This document shows, in pieces, positions 52,313-60,622 of a stretch of DNA of 64,000 bases. This stretch comes from Halobacterium rubrum (GTDB lineage Archaea; Halobacteriota; Halobacteria; Halobacteriales; Halobacteriaceae). How positions within the stretch are numbered: position 1 is the first letter of the stretch; each line of letters starts with the position of its first letter. The position numbers and the translations under genes are program-made. Under the pieces are notes generated by a model. It made no database searches. It had not been told where the DNA came from and was given only the letters and a program-made list of their open reading frames with translations. The stretch spans positions 678,483 to 742,482 of the forward strand of contig NZ_JAJQQZ010000002.1 of NCBI RefSeq assembly GCF_021729015.1, in the 5' to 3' direction.

Positions 52313-53053
52313 TCACCGCCCGGTCGGGTCGTCCGCGGTCGGTCGGTCCTCGCGACTCGAATCGCCGACGCCGAGCCGACGGGTCGCGCCGTTCCAGAGG
52401 TCGCCGAACGTCGTCTCCCGGTCCCGGTAGTAGAACGCGACGGCGAGCAACGCGACGGCGAGCGCGGCGACGTACGCGCCGAGCCCGAACCGCGACCGGC
52501 TCGTGATGTTCGCAATCTGGTAGGCCCCCCAGATGGGTGGCGTGAAGCCGTCGACGCCCATCACGGGCGCGCCCGGGTCGAGCGTGTGGCCGGCCTGATA
52601 GAGCCGGTACTGGATGTCCGCCAGCATCACGCCGAACACGAGCGCCGTGCCCGCGAACTGCGCGAGCAGCCCGCGCTTCAGTCGGCGGACGTCCGGCGCG
52701 AGCGCGACGAACAGGCTACAAAGCGACACCGCGACGAACGCCAGCGGTCCCAGCGACCACTCGGGGACAGCGATGGCGTTGGGGTGTGGCTCGTAGTTCG
52801 GCTGCCAGTACACCGGGTCGGGGTAGTAGAAGCCGATGTAGTGGTTCAACCGCGCCATCTCCACGTAGTCGCCCGTGATGTGGGGGTACGCGTACAGCTG
52901 CAACTGGAGTGTGCGCGTCGGGTACTGGACGGCGTCGACGCTGATCTCCCACATCGGGAGGGCGAGCGCCGCGACGAACAGCACCGCGGCGACCACGGGG
53001 AGCGCGCGGCGTAGCTCCGCGAACGCCGAACGACCGGGGAACTCGTAGTCCAT
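52313..53053 (-). CDS. Membrane protein of the haloarchaeal nos cluster
   Basis: A 246-residue protein with about five helices: LPVVAAVLFVAALALPMWEISV, LGPLAFVAVSLCSLFVALAP, LLAQFAGTALVFGVMLADIQYRLY and GAYVAALAVALLAVAFYYRD. A long outside loop with many Tyr, His and Pro (YPHITGDYVEMARLNHYIGFYYPDPVYW) lies after the first helix. It sits between nosZ and nosD, on the same strand, where bacteria often have nosL or nosR; it resembles neither. Inference: electron supply or copper delivery to NosZ. Confidence 0.8.
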   Translation of the reverse strand: MDYEFPGRSAFAELRRALPVVAAVLFVAALALPMWEISVDAVQYPTRTLQLQLYAYPHITGDYVEMARLNHYIGFYYPDPVYWQPNYEPHPNAIAVPEWSLGPLAFVAVSLCSLFVALAPDVRRLKRGLLAQFAGTALVFGVMLADIQYRLYQAGHTLDPGAPVMGVDGFTPPIWGAYQIANITSRSRFGLGAYVAALAVALLAVAFYYRDRETTFGDLWNGATRRLGVGDSSREDRPTADDPTGR

Positions 53054-53209
53054 GCGTGGGGTCACCTCGTGCCGGGGTTCGTCTCCGTGGCGAACCACCG
53101 GTGTCGACCACCCGGCGCCCGAGCAGACGCCGAGCGGCCGCCGGCGGTCGCCGGGCGAGCCGGCGACGGTAGACGGCGTGGATGACAGACTGACAGCGCG
53201 GGCGATGGG

Positions 53210-55246
53210 TTAGCTGTCGCTCGGTTCGACGATCATCCGCGAGCGCATCTCCAGGTGGAGTGCGCTGCAGAAGAACGTGCAGTACACCCAGTAGACGCCG
53301 GGCTCGCTCGCCTCGAAGGTCACCTGGCGGGTGTCCTGTGGCGCGATGGCGAGGTTGATGCCGTACTGGGGGATGGCGAGGCCGTGGATGATGTCCCGGA
53401 CGTCCTCGATGTTGGTGACGGTCAGCGACACCTCGTCGCCTTCCTGGACGGTGAACTCCTGGAGGCCGAACTGCGAGCGGCTCGACGACATCTGGACCTC
53501 GACGGACTGGTCGCCGGTGCGCTCGACGCCCGACGCGTCCTGCGTGACGAACGGCTTCTCGCCCTCGTAGTCCGCGCGGTCCCAGACGTTGTTGGGGTTG
53601 ATCTTGTCGCGGTGGGCGACGACGCAGTCGTGGGGCTCCGGGTGGACCGGGTGGTCCGCGACCAGTTCCATTCCGCCGGTGGCAGACGAGGACGCGTCCT
53701 CGCTGATGTCGATGAGCTGGTCGTTGTCCGGGTGGATGGGGCCCGTGGAGATGAAGCGGTCCTTCGAGAGCTTGTTCAGGCTGATCAGCCAGTCCCCCGC
53801 CGGGTCGGTCGTCTCGGACTCGACGGCCTGCAGGTGGCCGGGGTTGTAGTGGACGTCGATCTTCCCCGAGATCGGGTCCGTCGAGCCCTTCTCGGCGTCG
53901 ACGGCCGCCTCGATGTCCCACTTCGCGACCTGCGAGTCGATGAACAGCGTCGTGTACGCGTTCCCGCGGCCGTCGAAGGTCGTGTGCAGCGGCCCGAGTC
54001 CGACCTTCGGCTGGCCGACGATGGCCTCGGCCGGGTCCGAGGCGTCGGCCAGTTCGTCGATGTCGACGATGGTGACCGTCGGGGAGAGTTTCCCGCTGGC
54101 GGTGACGTACCGCCCCTGGGGCTCGACGTCACAGCCGTGGGGGCTCTTCGGCGTCGGGACGTACTTCACGACGGGGTCGTCGCCCTGGTTCAGCTGGCTG
54201 TCCTGGCGGCCGTCCACGACGGGGACGCCGTTGACTTCCTCGTAGTTCCCGGCCTCGACGGCGGCCTCGATGGCGGGGATGTTGAACGCCTTCATGAAGT
54301 CGCGGTCGTCGTGAGTCATCCCCTCGGCGTCGACCGCGTGCTCCTTGTTGTAGCCGGTGGCGAACGCCCACTCGCCGTCCTTCCCGGTGTCGGCGTTGTC
54401 GAGGTTGCCGTCGACGCGGACCTGCCACTCGACGGTCATCGTCTCGGGGTCGAGGGCGGCGAACACGGACCAGTAGTCGTCGGGGTCGTCGTAGTCCGTG
54501 CCGTCGTTCGGAATCGGCACGCGGAACTCCCCGATTCCGTAGACGTACTCGGTGTCCGGGCTCTGGACGGCCATCCCGTGGCACGCCTGCATGTTCGGGA
54601 CGTCCGTGATGGCGTCCGTCTCGAAGTACTTCAGGTCGATGCGGGCGACCCGGCCGCTGCCCTTGTCGTTGATGAACAGCCAGCGGCCGTCGTAGTCGCC
54701 GTCGGTCTCCGAGAGCACGGGGTGGTGGGAGTCCCCCCACTCGTAGCCGGCGACGCTTCCGATGTCGCCGCCCTCCTCGAGGACCTGCTTGGTCTTCTCG
54801 TCGTGGCCGTAGCCGACGCCGCCTTCCTTCTGGAAGACGGGGATGCGTCGGATCTCCCGCATCGACGGCACCCCGACCACCCGGACTTCGCCGGAGTGGC
54901 CGCCGGACCAGAAGCCGTAGTAGGTGTCTTTCTCGCCGGGCGGGACGTGGTAGTCGGTGTTCGCGCCGGTGCCGCCGCCGTTACTGCCGCTGTCGGAGCC
55001 GCCGCTGTCGAGGAGCCCGCCCGAGCAGCCGGCGAGCCCCGCCATCGCGCCGGTCGCGGCGCCCGCCTTCACGAAGTCCCGGCGGTGCAGTTCCAGTCCG
55101 GGGAGTTCGAGGTCGAGTGACTCGTCGGTGCTCGGCGTCGGTTCCTGGACTTCGGCGAGCGCGGCGTCGAGCTGTCGTTCGTGGCGCTGTACGACTTCCT
55201 CGGGGTCGGGTACGGTGTCTTGGTCGGTGTCTGAGTCCTCGGTCAT
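53210..55246 (-). CDS. nosZ: Nitrous oxide reductase
   Basis: Reduces nitrous oxide to dinitrogen outside the cell, the last step of denitrification. The 678-residue protein has a seven-bladed propeller with the CuZ site (HH in DSHHPVLS, ACHGMA, SPHGCDV, HTTFDG, HDCVV) and a C-terminal cupredoxin domain. Its CuA motif CTFFCSALHLEM lies at residues 656-667. Unusual is the start: about 52 acidic residues precede the Tat motif HRRDFVKAG (Arg55, Arg56), followed by a lipobox LAGC (Cys74), so it may be membrane-anchored. First gene of the nos cluster; 156 bp separate it from the next gene. Confidence 0.96.
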   Translation of the reverse strand: MTEDSDTDQDTVPDPEEVVQRHERQLDAALAEVQEPTPSTDESLDLELPGLELHRRDFVKAGAATGAMAGLAGCSGGLLDSGGSDSGSNGGGTGANTDYHVPPGEKDTYYGFWSGGHSGEVRVVGVPSMREIRRIPVFQKEGGVGYGHDEKTKQVLEEGGDIGSVAGYEWGDSHHPVLSETDGDYDGRWLFINDKGSGRVARIDLKYFETDAITDVPNMQACHGMAVQSPDTEYVYGIGEFRVPIPNDGTDYDDPDDYWSVFAALDPETMTVEWQVRVDGNLDNADTGKDGEWAFATGYNKEHAVDAEGMTHDDRDFMKAFNIPAIEAAVEAGNYEEVNGVPVVDGRQDSQLNQGDDPVVKYVPTPKSPHGCDVEPQGRYVTASGKLSPTVTIVDIDELADASDPAEAIVGQPKVGLGPLHTTFDGRGNAYTTLFIDSQVAKWDIEAAVDAEKGSTDPISGKIDVHYNPGHLQAVESETTDPAGDWLISLNKLSKDRFISTGPIHPDNDQLIDISEDASSSATGGMELVADHPVHPEPHDCVVAHRDKINPNNVWDRADYEGEKPFVTQDASGVERTGDQSVEVQMSSSRSQFGLQEFTVQEGDEVSLTVTNIEDVRDIIHGLAIPQYGINLAIAPQDTRQVTFEASEPGVYWVYCTFFCSALHLEMRSRMIVEPSDS

Positions 55247-55542
55247 CGTGGACCACCGTCGCGTGCGGGTCGGTCGGTTCGCCCCTCGCGGGGGAGTGAC
55301 GGCCGCGCGCAGCGGCCGGCGTGTGTCCGGTCCTGTCGAGTTCCGGCGGGGGCGACACGGGCGCCAGCCGCCGCCTCGTCTAGTCGTCGGCAGGTCCTCG
55401 ACCTAAGCGGCCGACCAGAGTGCAGCCCTCCGAGAACGACACCGAACATGTTGGTAGAAAGTCACTTGTGTGGTGGGTGGGCCGTTAACGGCTCGGACAC
55501 GCACCGACGGACCCAAGCGGCCACCACCGCTACTCCGACTCG
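55247..55542. promoter_or_regulatory. Divergent promoter region of nosZ and the beta-CASP nuclease
   Basis: The 296-bp spacer carries no gene. It holds the near-palindrome CCGAACATGTTGG at 55442-55454, with the 8-bp core AACATGTT, and the perfect 12-bp palindrome GCCGTTAACGGC at about 55483-55494. Either could be an operator for oxygen- or nitrate-linked control of nosZ; neither is a full match to the CGAAC-N4-GTTCG site reported for haloarchaeal NarO. Confidence 0.35.
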
Positions 55543-56775
55543 ATGGACCTGCGGTTCCTCGGCGGCGCCCGCGAGGTCGGCCGGAGCGCCGTCCTCGTCG
55601 ACGACTCCCTCCTCCTGGACTACGGCACGAAGGCCGACGACCCGCCCCAGTTCCCGGTCGGTGACGTCGACCCGGACGCCGTCGTCGCGAGCCACGGCCA
55701 CCTCGACCACGTCGGGACGCTGCCCGCGCTGTTGTCGGGGTCGGAGCGGCCGCCGATTCACTGGACGCCGCCCACGCGCGAACTCGCGCTCACGCTCGCC
55801 CGAGACACCCTCAAACTCCGGGGTGGCACCCTCCAGTGCCCCTTCACGCGGACCGACGTCAAGCGAGTCACCGAGGTCTCGGAGCCCCACGGCTACCGGG
55901 AGTCGTTCGACGCGGCCGGCTACGAGGTCACCTTCTTCGACGCCGGCCACATCCCGGGGAGCGCCCACGTCCTCGTCGATGACGGCGACACCCGCCTGCT
56001 GTACACCGGAGACTTCCACACCCACAATCAGCGACTCGTCTCGGGAACGACCGCCCGTCCGGACGCCGACGTGGTCGTCTGCGAGAGCACGTACAGCGAC
56101 GTCGAACACGAGAACCGGCAGACGGTCGAGGAGCGCTTCGTCGAGAGCGTCCGGACGACGCTCTGGGAGGGCGGCACCGTCGTCGTGCCCGCGTTCGCCA
56201 TCGGGCGCACGCAGGAGTTGTTGCTCATCTGCGAGGCCCACGACATCCCCTGTTACGTCGACGGGATGGGCCAGCAGGTCACGGAGATGCTCCGCCAGCA
56301 CCCGGCGTTCGTGCGGGACGCCGACGCCCTCCAGCGGGCGACCTCACACGCCCGCTTCGTCACCGGCCGCGACGGCCAGCGGAAGCGCATCGCCGAGGAG
56401 AACGCCGCCATCGTCACCACCAGCGGGATGCTCTCGGGCGGCCCCGCGATGACGTACGTCCCTGCGATTCGCACCAACCCCACGAACAAGGTCGCGATGA
56501 CCGGGTATCAGGTCGAAGGGACGCCCGGCCGGGACCTCGTGGAGACCGGGAGCGCCGAGCTCGACGGGCGCCGGATGCCGGTCGCCGCGCGGGTCGAACA
56601 GTACGACTTCTCCGCGCACGCCGACCGCGACGGCGTCCTGTCGCTGCTCGACGACTACCGAGAGAGCCAGGTGCTCGTCAATCACGGCGACCGCTGCGGG
56701 CGGTTCGCCGCCGAACTCCGCGAGAACGGCTTCGCCGCCCGGGCACCCGAGCTGGGCGAGACAGTCACCGTCTGA
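55543..56775 (+). CDS. Beta-CASP metallo-beta-lactamase nuclease
   Basis: A 410-residue RNA-processing metallo-hydrolase of the archaeal CPSF/RNase J class. The zinc motif HGHLDH is at residues 51-56, followed by DAGHIPGSAHVLVDD, LLYTGDFHTHN, and the beta-CASP domain with VPAFAIGRTQELLL, TSGMLSGGPAMTYV and YDFSAHADRDGVL, and the final LVNHGD. It has no KH domain, so it is not aCPSF1. It may be a 5'-3' exonuclease or an endonuclease. Divergent from nosZ; linkage to denitrification is probably accidental. Confidence 0.92.
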   Translation: MDLRFLGGAREVGRSAVLVDDSLLLDYGTKADDPPQFPVGDVDPDAVVASHGHLDHVGTLPALLSGSERPPIHWTPPTRELALTLARDTLKLRGGTLQCPFTRTDVKRVTEVSEPHGYRESFDAAGYEVTFFDAGHIPGSAHVLVDDGDTRLLYTGDFHTHNQRLVSGTTARPDADVVVCESTYSDVEHENRQTVEERFVESVRTTLWEGGTVVVPAFAIGRTQELLLICEAHDIPCYVDGMGQQVTEMLRQHPAFVRDADALQRATSHARFVTGRDGQRKRIAEENAAIVTTSGMLSGGPAMTYVPAIRTNPTNKVAMTGYQVEGTPGRDLVETGSAELDGRRMPVAARVEQYDFSAHADRDGVLSLLDDYRESQVLVNHGDRCGRFAAELRENGFAARAPELGETVTV

Positions 56776-56856
56776 GGGACCGCCGTCCCGGACTGAGTCC
56801 CCGACGGTGGGGCAATGGGCACGCTGAAGGGGCGGGGTGGCGTACCGTCGAGCCTG

Positions 56857-57477
56857 ATGGACCGACGCCGAGCCGACGCCGCCGCCGCGGTGCTCGTCGG
56901 GGCCGTGCTCCTCGCCGGGGGCGCGTTCACCTGGCAGGCCTACCGGCAGCGCCGCGCCGTCGACGGCACGATGATGGATGGCTCGATGGCCGCGATGCAC
57001 GGCCCGAACCCGCTGTACCCGGCGGTCGGCACCCTGTTCGTGGCCGCCGTGCTCGGCGGCGCGTACCTGCTCGTCCGCGGAGAGCTCGCTACACTCGGCG
57101 AGGTGGACGGCGACAGCGACGGGCAGTCGGGGGCGTCCACTGGGACGAAGCCGGGTGCAGCCGACCCCGACGCCACGGGCGAGGACGCCGCCGAATCGCC
57201 CCCGCAGGGGGTAGCGGCGGAGCCGCCGGAGGCCGCAATCGGGGACCGCGTGCTCGACGTGCTGCCCGAGGACGAGCGCCGCATCCTCGAGCCCGTCGTC
57301 GCCTCGCCGGGCGTCACGCAGATCGCGCTCCGGGACCGGTCGGGATTCTCGAAGAGCAAGGTGAGCCAGACGGTCAGCGACCTCGAAGCGCGCGGGCTGC
57401 TCTACCGGGAGCGCCAGGGCCGGACGTACCGGGTGTACCCCAGCGACGACCTCCTCGCCGGGGACATCGACGGGTAG
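56857..57477 (+). CDS. Membrane-anchored HTH transcription regulator
   Basis: A 206-residue protein with two N-terminal membrane helices (ADAAAAVLVGAVLLAGGAFTWQAY and LYPAVGTLFVAAVLGGAYLLVRG), joined by a Met/His-rich loop (MMDGSMAAMHGPN) facing outside. An acidic linker follows, then a winged HTH (VTQIALRDRSGFSKSKVSQTVSDLEARGLLYRERQGRTYRVYP). The loop could bind copper or heme, giving a one-component membrane sensor. The linker holds two short palindromes, CCCCC-GCA-GGGGG and GCGGC-GGA-GCCGC (57199-57226). Start 56857 is preferred; 56815 is possible. Confidence 0.82.
   Translation: MDRRRADAAAAVLVGAVLLAGGAFTWQAYRQRRAVDGTMMDGSMAAMHGPNPLYPAVGTLFVAAVLGGAYLLVRGELATLGEVDGDSDGQSGASTGTKPGAADPDATGEDAAESPPQGVAAEPPEAAIGDRVLDVLPEDERRILEPVVASPGVTQIALRDRSGFSKSKVSQTVSDLEARGLLYRERQGRTYRVYPSDDLLAGDIDG
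57199..57226 (+). repeat. Palindromic pair inside the HTH regulator linker
   Basis: CCCCC-GCA-GGGGG at 57199-57211 and GCGGC-GGA-GCCGC at 57214-57226, both with 3-nt loops, encode part of the linker SPPQGVAAEPP. The GGA loop with GGC/GCC flanks is shared with the last hairpin of the valS cassette. Confidence 0.5.
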
Positions 57478-57545
57478 CAGCCGGCTGCCACGGCCCGAAC
57501 GAGCGTGAGCCCGCGAGCCCGGGGAATCCGGCCCGGACGAACGGT

Positions 57546-57612
57546 CGTGAACACTGGAAACGATTAACTCGCCGAATAGACGGTCTCGAACGTTCTGAAC
57601 GCCGTGTTCACG
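57546..57612. promoter_or_regulatory. Inverted repeats before the SHOCT protein gene
   Basis: A perfect 9-bp inverted repeat, CGTGAACAC at 57546-57554 and GTGTTCACG at 57604-57612, brackets an AT-rich GATTAACT element and the palindrome GAACGTTC at 57588-57595. It lies 52-118 bp before the start at 57664. Layout suggests a controlled promoter; the membrane HTH regulator next door is a candidate. Confidence 0.4.
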
Positions 57613-57663
57613 TCCTCGCAGCTAACCTCGAGGCCCGCCTACGACGACACGAGGAGACCCACG

Positions 57664-58080
57664 ATGACCCGAGACACCGCGACACCGACGAAAAGCACTA
57701 CGACGTCCAGCACCACGACCAGCCTCGGACGCACCGCCCGGAAATTCGCGCTGGCGACCGGCGGCGTGCTCGTCGCGGCGACGTCCACGGCCTCGGCCAC
57801 CGCTGTCGCCGGCCACCACCACGGCGGCGGTGGCATGGGCGCCGGCACGTGGGGGGTCGGCGTCGGCGGCGGGATGTGGCTCTGGGGCCTGCTCTGGATG
57901 GGCGTCCTGTTCGCCGTGCTCGCGCTCGCCGCTCGCGCGCTGTTCGACTGGGGGCGCGACACCGACCAGCCCCAGCCGGAGCGGAGCCCACAGGACGTGC
58001 TGCGCGAGCGGTACGCGCGCGGCGACCTCGACGACGACGAGTTCGAGCGGCGACGCCAGACGCTGCGCAGCGACGAGTGA
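57664..58080 (+). CDS. SHOCT domain membrane protein
   Basis: A 138-residue protein. It has a Thr-rich N-terminus, a hydrophobic segment that may be a signal (FALATGGVLVAATSTASATAVAG), a His/Gly-rich stretch (HHHGGGGMGAG), one clear membrane helix (MWLWGLLWMGVLFAVLALAARALF) and the SHOCT motif DVLRERYARGDLDDDEFERRRQTL at the C-terminus. SHOCT is a short helix pair common in small membrane-linked proteins. The His stretch could bind metal. ATG at 57664. Confidence 0.82.
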   Translation: MTRDTATPTKSTTTSSTTTSLGRTARKFALATGGVLVAATSTASATAVAGHHHGGGGMGAGTWGVGVGGGMWLWGLLWMGVLFAVLALAARALFDWGRDTDQPQPERSPQDVLRERYARGDLDDDEFERRRQTLRSDE

Positions 58081-58104
58081 CGCGACCGACGACGCCGGAG
58101 CCAA

Positions 58105-59274
58105 TCACGTCCGCGCGAGGAACGCGGCGCCGACGAGGTACGCGACAGTGAGGCCGCCGGCGAGCCCGACCGCAGCCCCGGCGCTCGCGGGCAGTGACGC
58201 GCCGGCCAGTCGGCCCGCCGCTTCCAGCCAGAGCCCGCCTGCGAGCGCGACGACCGAAGCGGCGGCGAGCCGGTCGCCGCAGCCCGGGAGGTCGCCGACC
58301 GAGGGCGGGTAGAACTGGTAGAGCGCGCCGACGATCGAGAGCCCGAGCAGCCCGAGGACGTTCAGGCGCAGGTGTGCGAGCACGCGCCCCGGCGTGGCAG
58401 CGAGCGCGCCCGTCGCGAACGCTACGCCCAGCCCGACTCCGGCGGCGCCGCTGACGACGGCCGCGAGCACCGCCCGCAGCCCGACCCGGGTGCGGTCGCT
58501 GCGCGCGTACAGCACGGCGTACGCCAGCCCGAACCCGAGGACGGCGACCGCCTCGAGAGCGGCGCCAGTGCGGAAGACTGCGTCCCCGTAGAAGTCGACC
58601 GCGAGCAGCGCCGGAGCGAGCACCCCCGCCGGGAGCACGACGGCGACCAGCGCGCCGGGCGGCGTCGCGGCGAGGAACCGCGGGAACAGCCGGAACCCCA
58701 CGGCGAACAGCGCGACGAGCGCCCCACCGGCGGCGAGAAGGTGGGCGGCGGCCGGCAGGCCGACGGCGAGTCCTGGGAGCGACGTGGCCGCGGCTGCGGT
58801 CTGGTACGCGCCGGCCGCGAGATACAGGAACGCGAACGGCATCGCAGCGTTGGCCGCGCGGTCGACCCGCCGCCGGTGGGCGTTGTGGTCGCCGGTCCCC
58901 GTCTCGCGCCCGGTCAGGTTCCCGCACAGCGAGGCGAACAGCACGGCGACGACGACCGCGACGCCGACCGCCCAGACGACGGCGCCAACCGCCAGCGAGG
59001 CGTCGGCGGTCTCCGCCCAGCCGGCGAGCACGGCGGCACCAGTCGCCGTCAGCGGGAGCGCAGCGAGTGCAGTCCGGGCGCTGGCGAGGTCGCGGTCGAA
59101 GTACGTCGGCACCAGCGCCTGCGCCTTCCCGAGCAGGACGTGGACGACGAACCCGTGGAGGCCGAGGACCGCGAGCGTGGCTCGTTCCGCGCCGGCCAGC
59201 GCGCCGGCCTGCAGCAGCACGAGATACGCGACACCGACGGCGACGAACCACCGCGAACTCCGGGACGCCGACAT
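58105..59274 (-). CDS. Polytopic membrane protein resembling NnrS / heme-copper-type helices
   Basis: A 389-residue protein with about twelve helices and few charged residues. His residues within helices recall NnrS and heme-copper oxidase-like proteins: GLHGFVVHVLLGKAQALVPTYF, HLLAAGGALVALFAVGFRLFPRFL and LAHLRLNVLGLLGLSIVGALYQFYPPS. NnrS proteins bind heme and copper and belong to nitric oxide stress and denitrification systems, which fits the nos cluster 3 kb away. Family assignment is tentative. Start at 59274. Confidence 0.65.
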   Translation of the reverse strand: MSASRSSRWFVAVGVAYLVLLQAGALAGAERATLAVLGLHGFVVHVLLGKAQALVPTYFDRDLASARTALAALPLTATGAAVLAGWAETADASLAVGAVVWAVGVAVVVAVLFASLCGNLTGRETGTGDHNAHRRRVDRAANAAMPFAFLYLAAGAYQTAAAATSLPGLAVGLPAAAHLLAAGGALVALFAVGFRLFPRFLAATPPGALVAVVLPAGVLAPALLAVDFYGDAVFRTGAALEAVAVLGFGLAYAVLYARSDRTRVGLRAVLAAVVSGAAGVGLGVAFATGALAATPGRVLAHLRLNVLGLLGLSIVGALYQFYPPSVGDLPGCGDRLAAASVVALAGGLWLEAAGRLAGASLPASAGAAVGLAGGLTVAYLVGAAFLART

Positions 59275-59376
59275 AGACGAGACGACTCGCGTGACCGACT
59301 AAAGCCCGCCGCCGAACGACCGCGTTTCGTGTCAACTACCCGCACGGCTATCTGGGGTGAGTCCCTATGTCGAGGT

Positions 59377-59766
59377 ATGGACGACCTGACTCCCCGCGAG
59401 CGCGACGCGCTCCACGAACTCCAGCTCGGCGTCGAACACGTCTACCGCGCGTACGGCCGGCTGCTCGGCTTCCACCACAGCCTCGGCCGCGGCATGGACC
59501 ACCTCGACGACGCGACACGCCTCCTGCGGGCGGCCGGCCACGACGCCCACGCCGACGAACTCCGCGACGTCCACCTGCCAGCCGGCGCCGTCGGCGACCA
59601 GTGGAGCTACGAGCTCGTCGAGGACTTCCGCCACGACCTCCTCGCGAACGTCAGCGACTTCGAGAACGACCTCCGCGCAGACATCGCCGACGGCCGAGAA
59701 CACGTCAGCGAGCGACGCCAGCAACGCGAGTGGCGGACTCGCGCCAGCGACGACGGAACGGACTGA
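59377..59766 (+). CDS. Helical haloarchaeal protein, unknown function
   Basis: A 129-residue charged protein that is nearly all helix: LTPRERDALHELQLGVEHVYRAYGRLLGFHHSLGRGMDHLDDATRLLRAAGHDAHADELRDV, then WSYELVEDFRHDLLANVSDFENDLRADIADGREHVSERRQQREW. Several His and Asp/Glu could make a metal or hemerythrin-like site, but no family is recognised. Divergent from the NnrS-like gene. Confidence 0.7.
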   Translation: MDDLTPRERDALHELQLGVEHVYRAYGRLLGFHHSLGRGMDHLDDATRLLRAAGHDAHADELRDVHLPAGAVGDQWSYELVEDFRHDLLANVSDFENDLRADIADGREHVSERRQQREWRTRASDDGTD

Positions 59767-59829
59767 CACCCCGGGCGGGTGTTGCCCGCGAGCCCACGCT
59801 TAACACCACCCCGTCCGTAGTACGTCGAC

Positions 59830-59973
59830 GTGCCCGAGGGGTCGAGCGGCGACCGGGCCGACCGAGGCCACCTCGACGGCGTCCCGGACGTCGCCGGCTG
59901 CACCGAACTCTGGGACCGCCTCTCCGAACGGCGAGTCGAGGACGGTGACGACAACGACGACGACGATGACTGA
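59830..59973 (+). CDS. 47-residue haloarchaeal micro-protein
   Basis: GTG start, MPEGSSGDRADRGHLDGVPD then VAGCTELWDRLSERRVEDGD and a run of Asp. A single Cys follows VAG. The final TGA overlaps the next gene's ATG by 8 bp (ATGACTGA), so the two are translated in a coupled way. Short, acidic and of a pattern I associate with conserved haloarchaeal mini-proteins; function unknown. Confidence 0.6.
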   Translation: MPEGSSGDRADRGHLDGVPDVAGCTELWDRLSERRVEDGDDNDDDDD

Positions 59974-60622
59974 CAACACCGACCGACCACCAACGGACCG
60001 CGAATCACCCGTCGGCGAGCCGGTCGTCCGCGGCGACGACGCCGTCGCCGGCGACGACGACGAACCAGCCGTCGCCTTCGACCCCGACGACCCCGAGAGC
60101 GTCACCACTGCGGTCGAAACGGTCGCCGCGTTCGCCGCCGGCGACCTCCCCGACACGCCCCGGTACGTCCTCCGGGCGGCCGCCGCCTGCGCCGCGCTCG
60201 TGCGCGCCGAAGACGGCTACACCGCTGCCGCCGAACGCGCCGACTGTCCGGTGTCGCTCGTCCGGAAGTGGGCGCGCGTCCACGACCTCCCCCGACCCAT
60301 CCGGGAGCGCGTCGCCCACGGCGACATCCCGCCGTCCGCCGCGAAACACGTCGCGCGCGTCCAGGCCGACGCCCGCTACCTCCTCGCGTGGGCGGTCGTC
60401 GACGACGACCTCACCGTCCGCGAGATTCGCGCTGCCGCCAGCGACGTCGCCGACGGCGCCGACCCCGACGCCGCGCTCCGCGAGCAGGGCGCCGACCCCG
60501 GCCGACTCGCCGTGTCACTGCCCGTCGACCTCTACCGGCGCGTCCGCGCACACGCCACTGCGACGGACAGCGACCCCGACGACGTCGTGACCGCAGCGCT
60601 CCGCGACTACCTCGACGACTGA
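59966..60622 (+). CDS. Haloarchaeal protein with HTH-like core and RHH-like tail
   Basis: A 218-residue acidic protein. The central part reads TPRYVLRAAAACAALVRAEDGYTAAAERADCPVSLVRKWARVHDLP, an HTH-like arrangement with AAERADCPVSLVRKW as turn and recognition helix. The C-terminus LAVSLPVDLYRRVRAHATATDSDPDDVVTAALRDYLDD resembles a ribbon-helix-helix domain. It could bind DNA; no named family is certain. ATG at 59966 overlaps the micro-protein gene. Convergent overlap of 16 bp with the M20 peptidase gene. Confidence 0.78.
   Translation: MTDNTDRPPTDRESPVGEPVVRGDDAVAGDDDEPAVAFDPDDPESVTTAVETVAAFAAGDLPDTPRYVLRAAAACAALVRAEDGYTAAAERADCPVSLVRKWARVHDLPRPIRERVAHGDIPPSAAKHVARVQADARYLLAWAVVDDDLTVREIRAAASDVADGADPDAALREQGADPGRLAVSLPVDLYRRVRAHATATDSDPDDVVTAALRDYLDD

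Noticed and set aside
55442..55454. NarO-type operator before nosZ
   Set aside because: CCGAACATGTTGG has a palindromic core but not the CGAAC-N4-GTTCG spacing reported for NarO; kept only as an unassigned palindrome.
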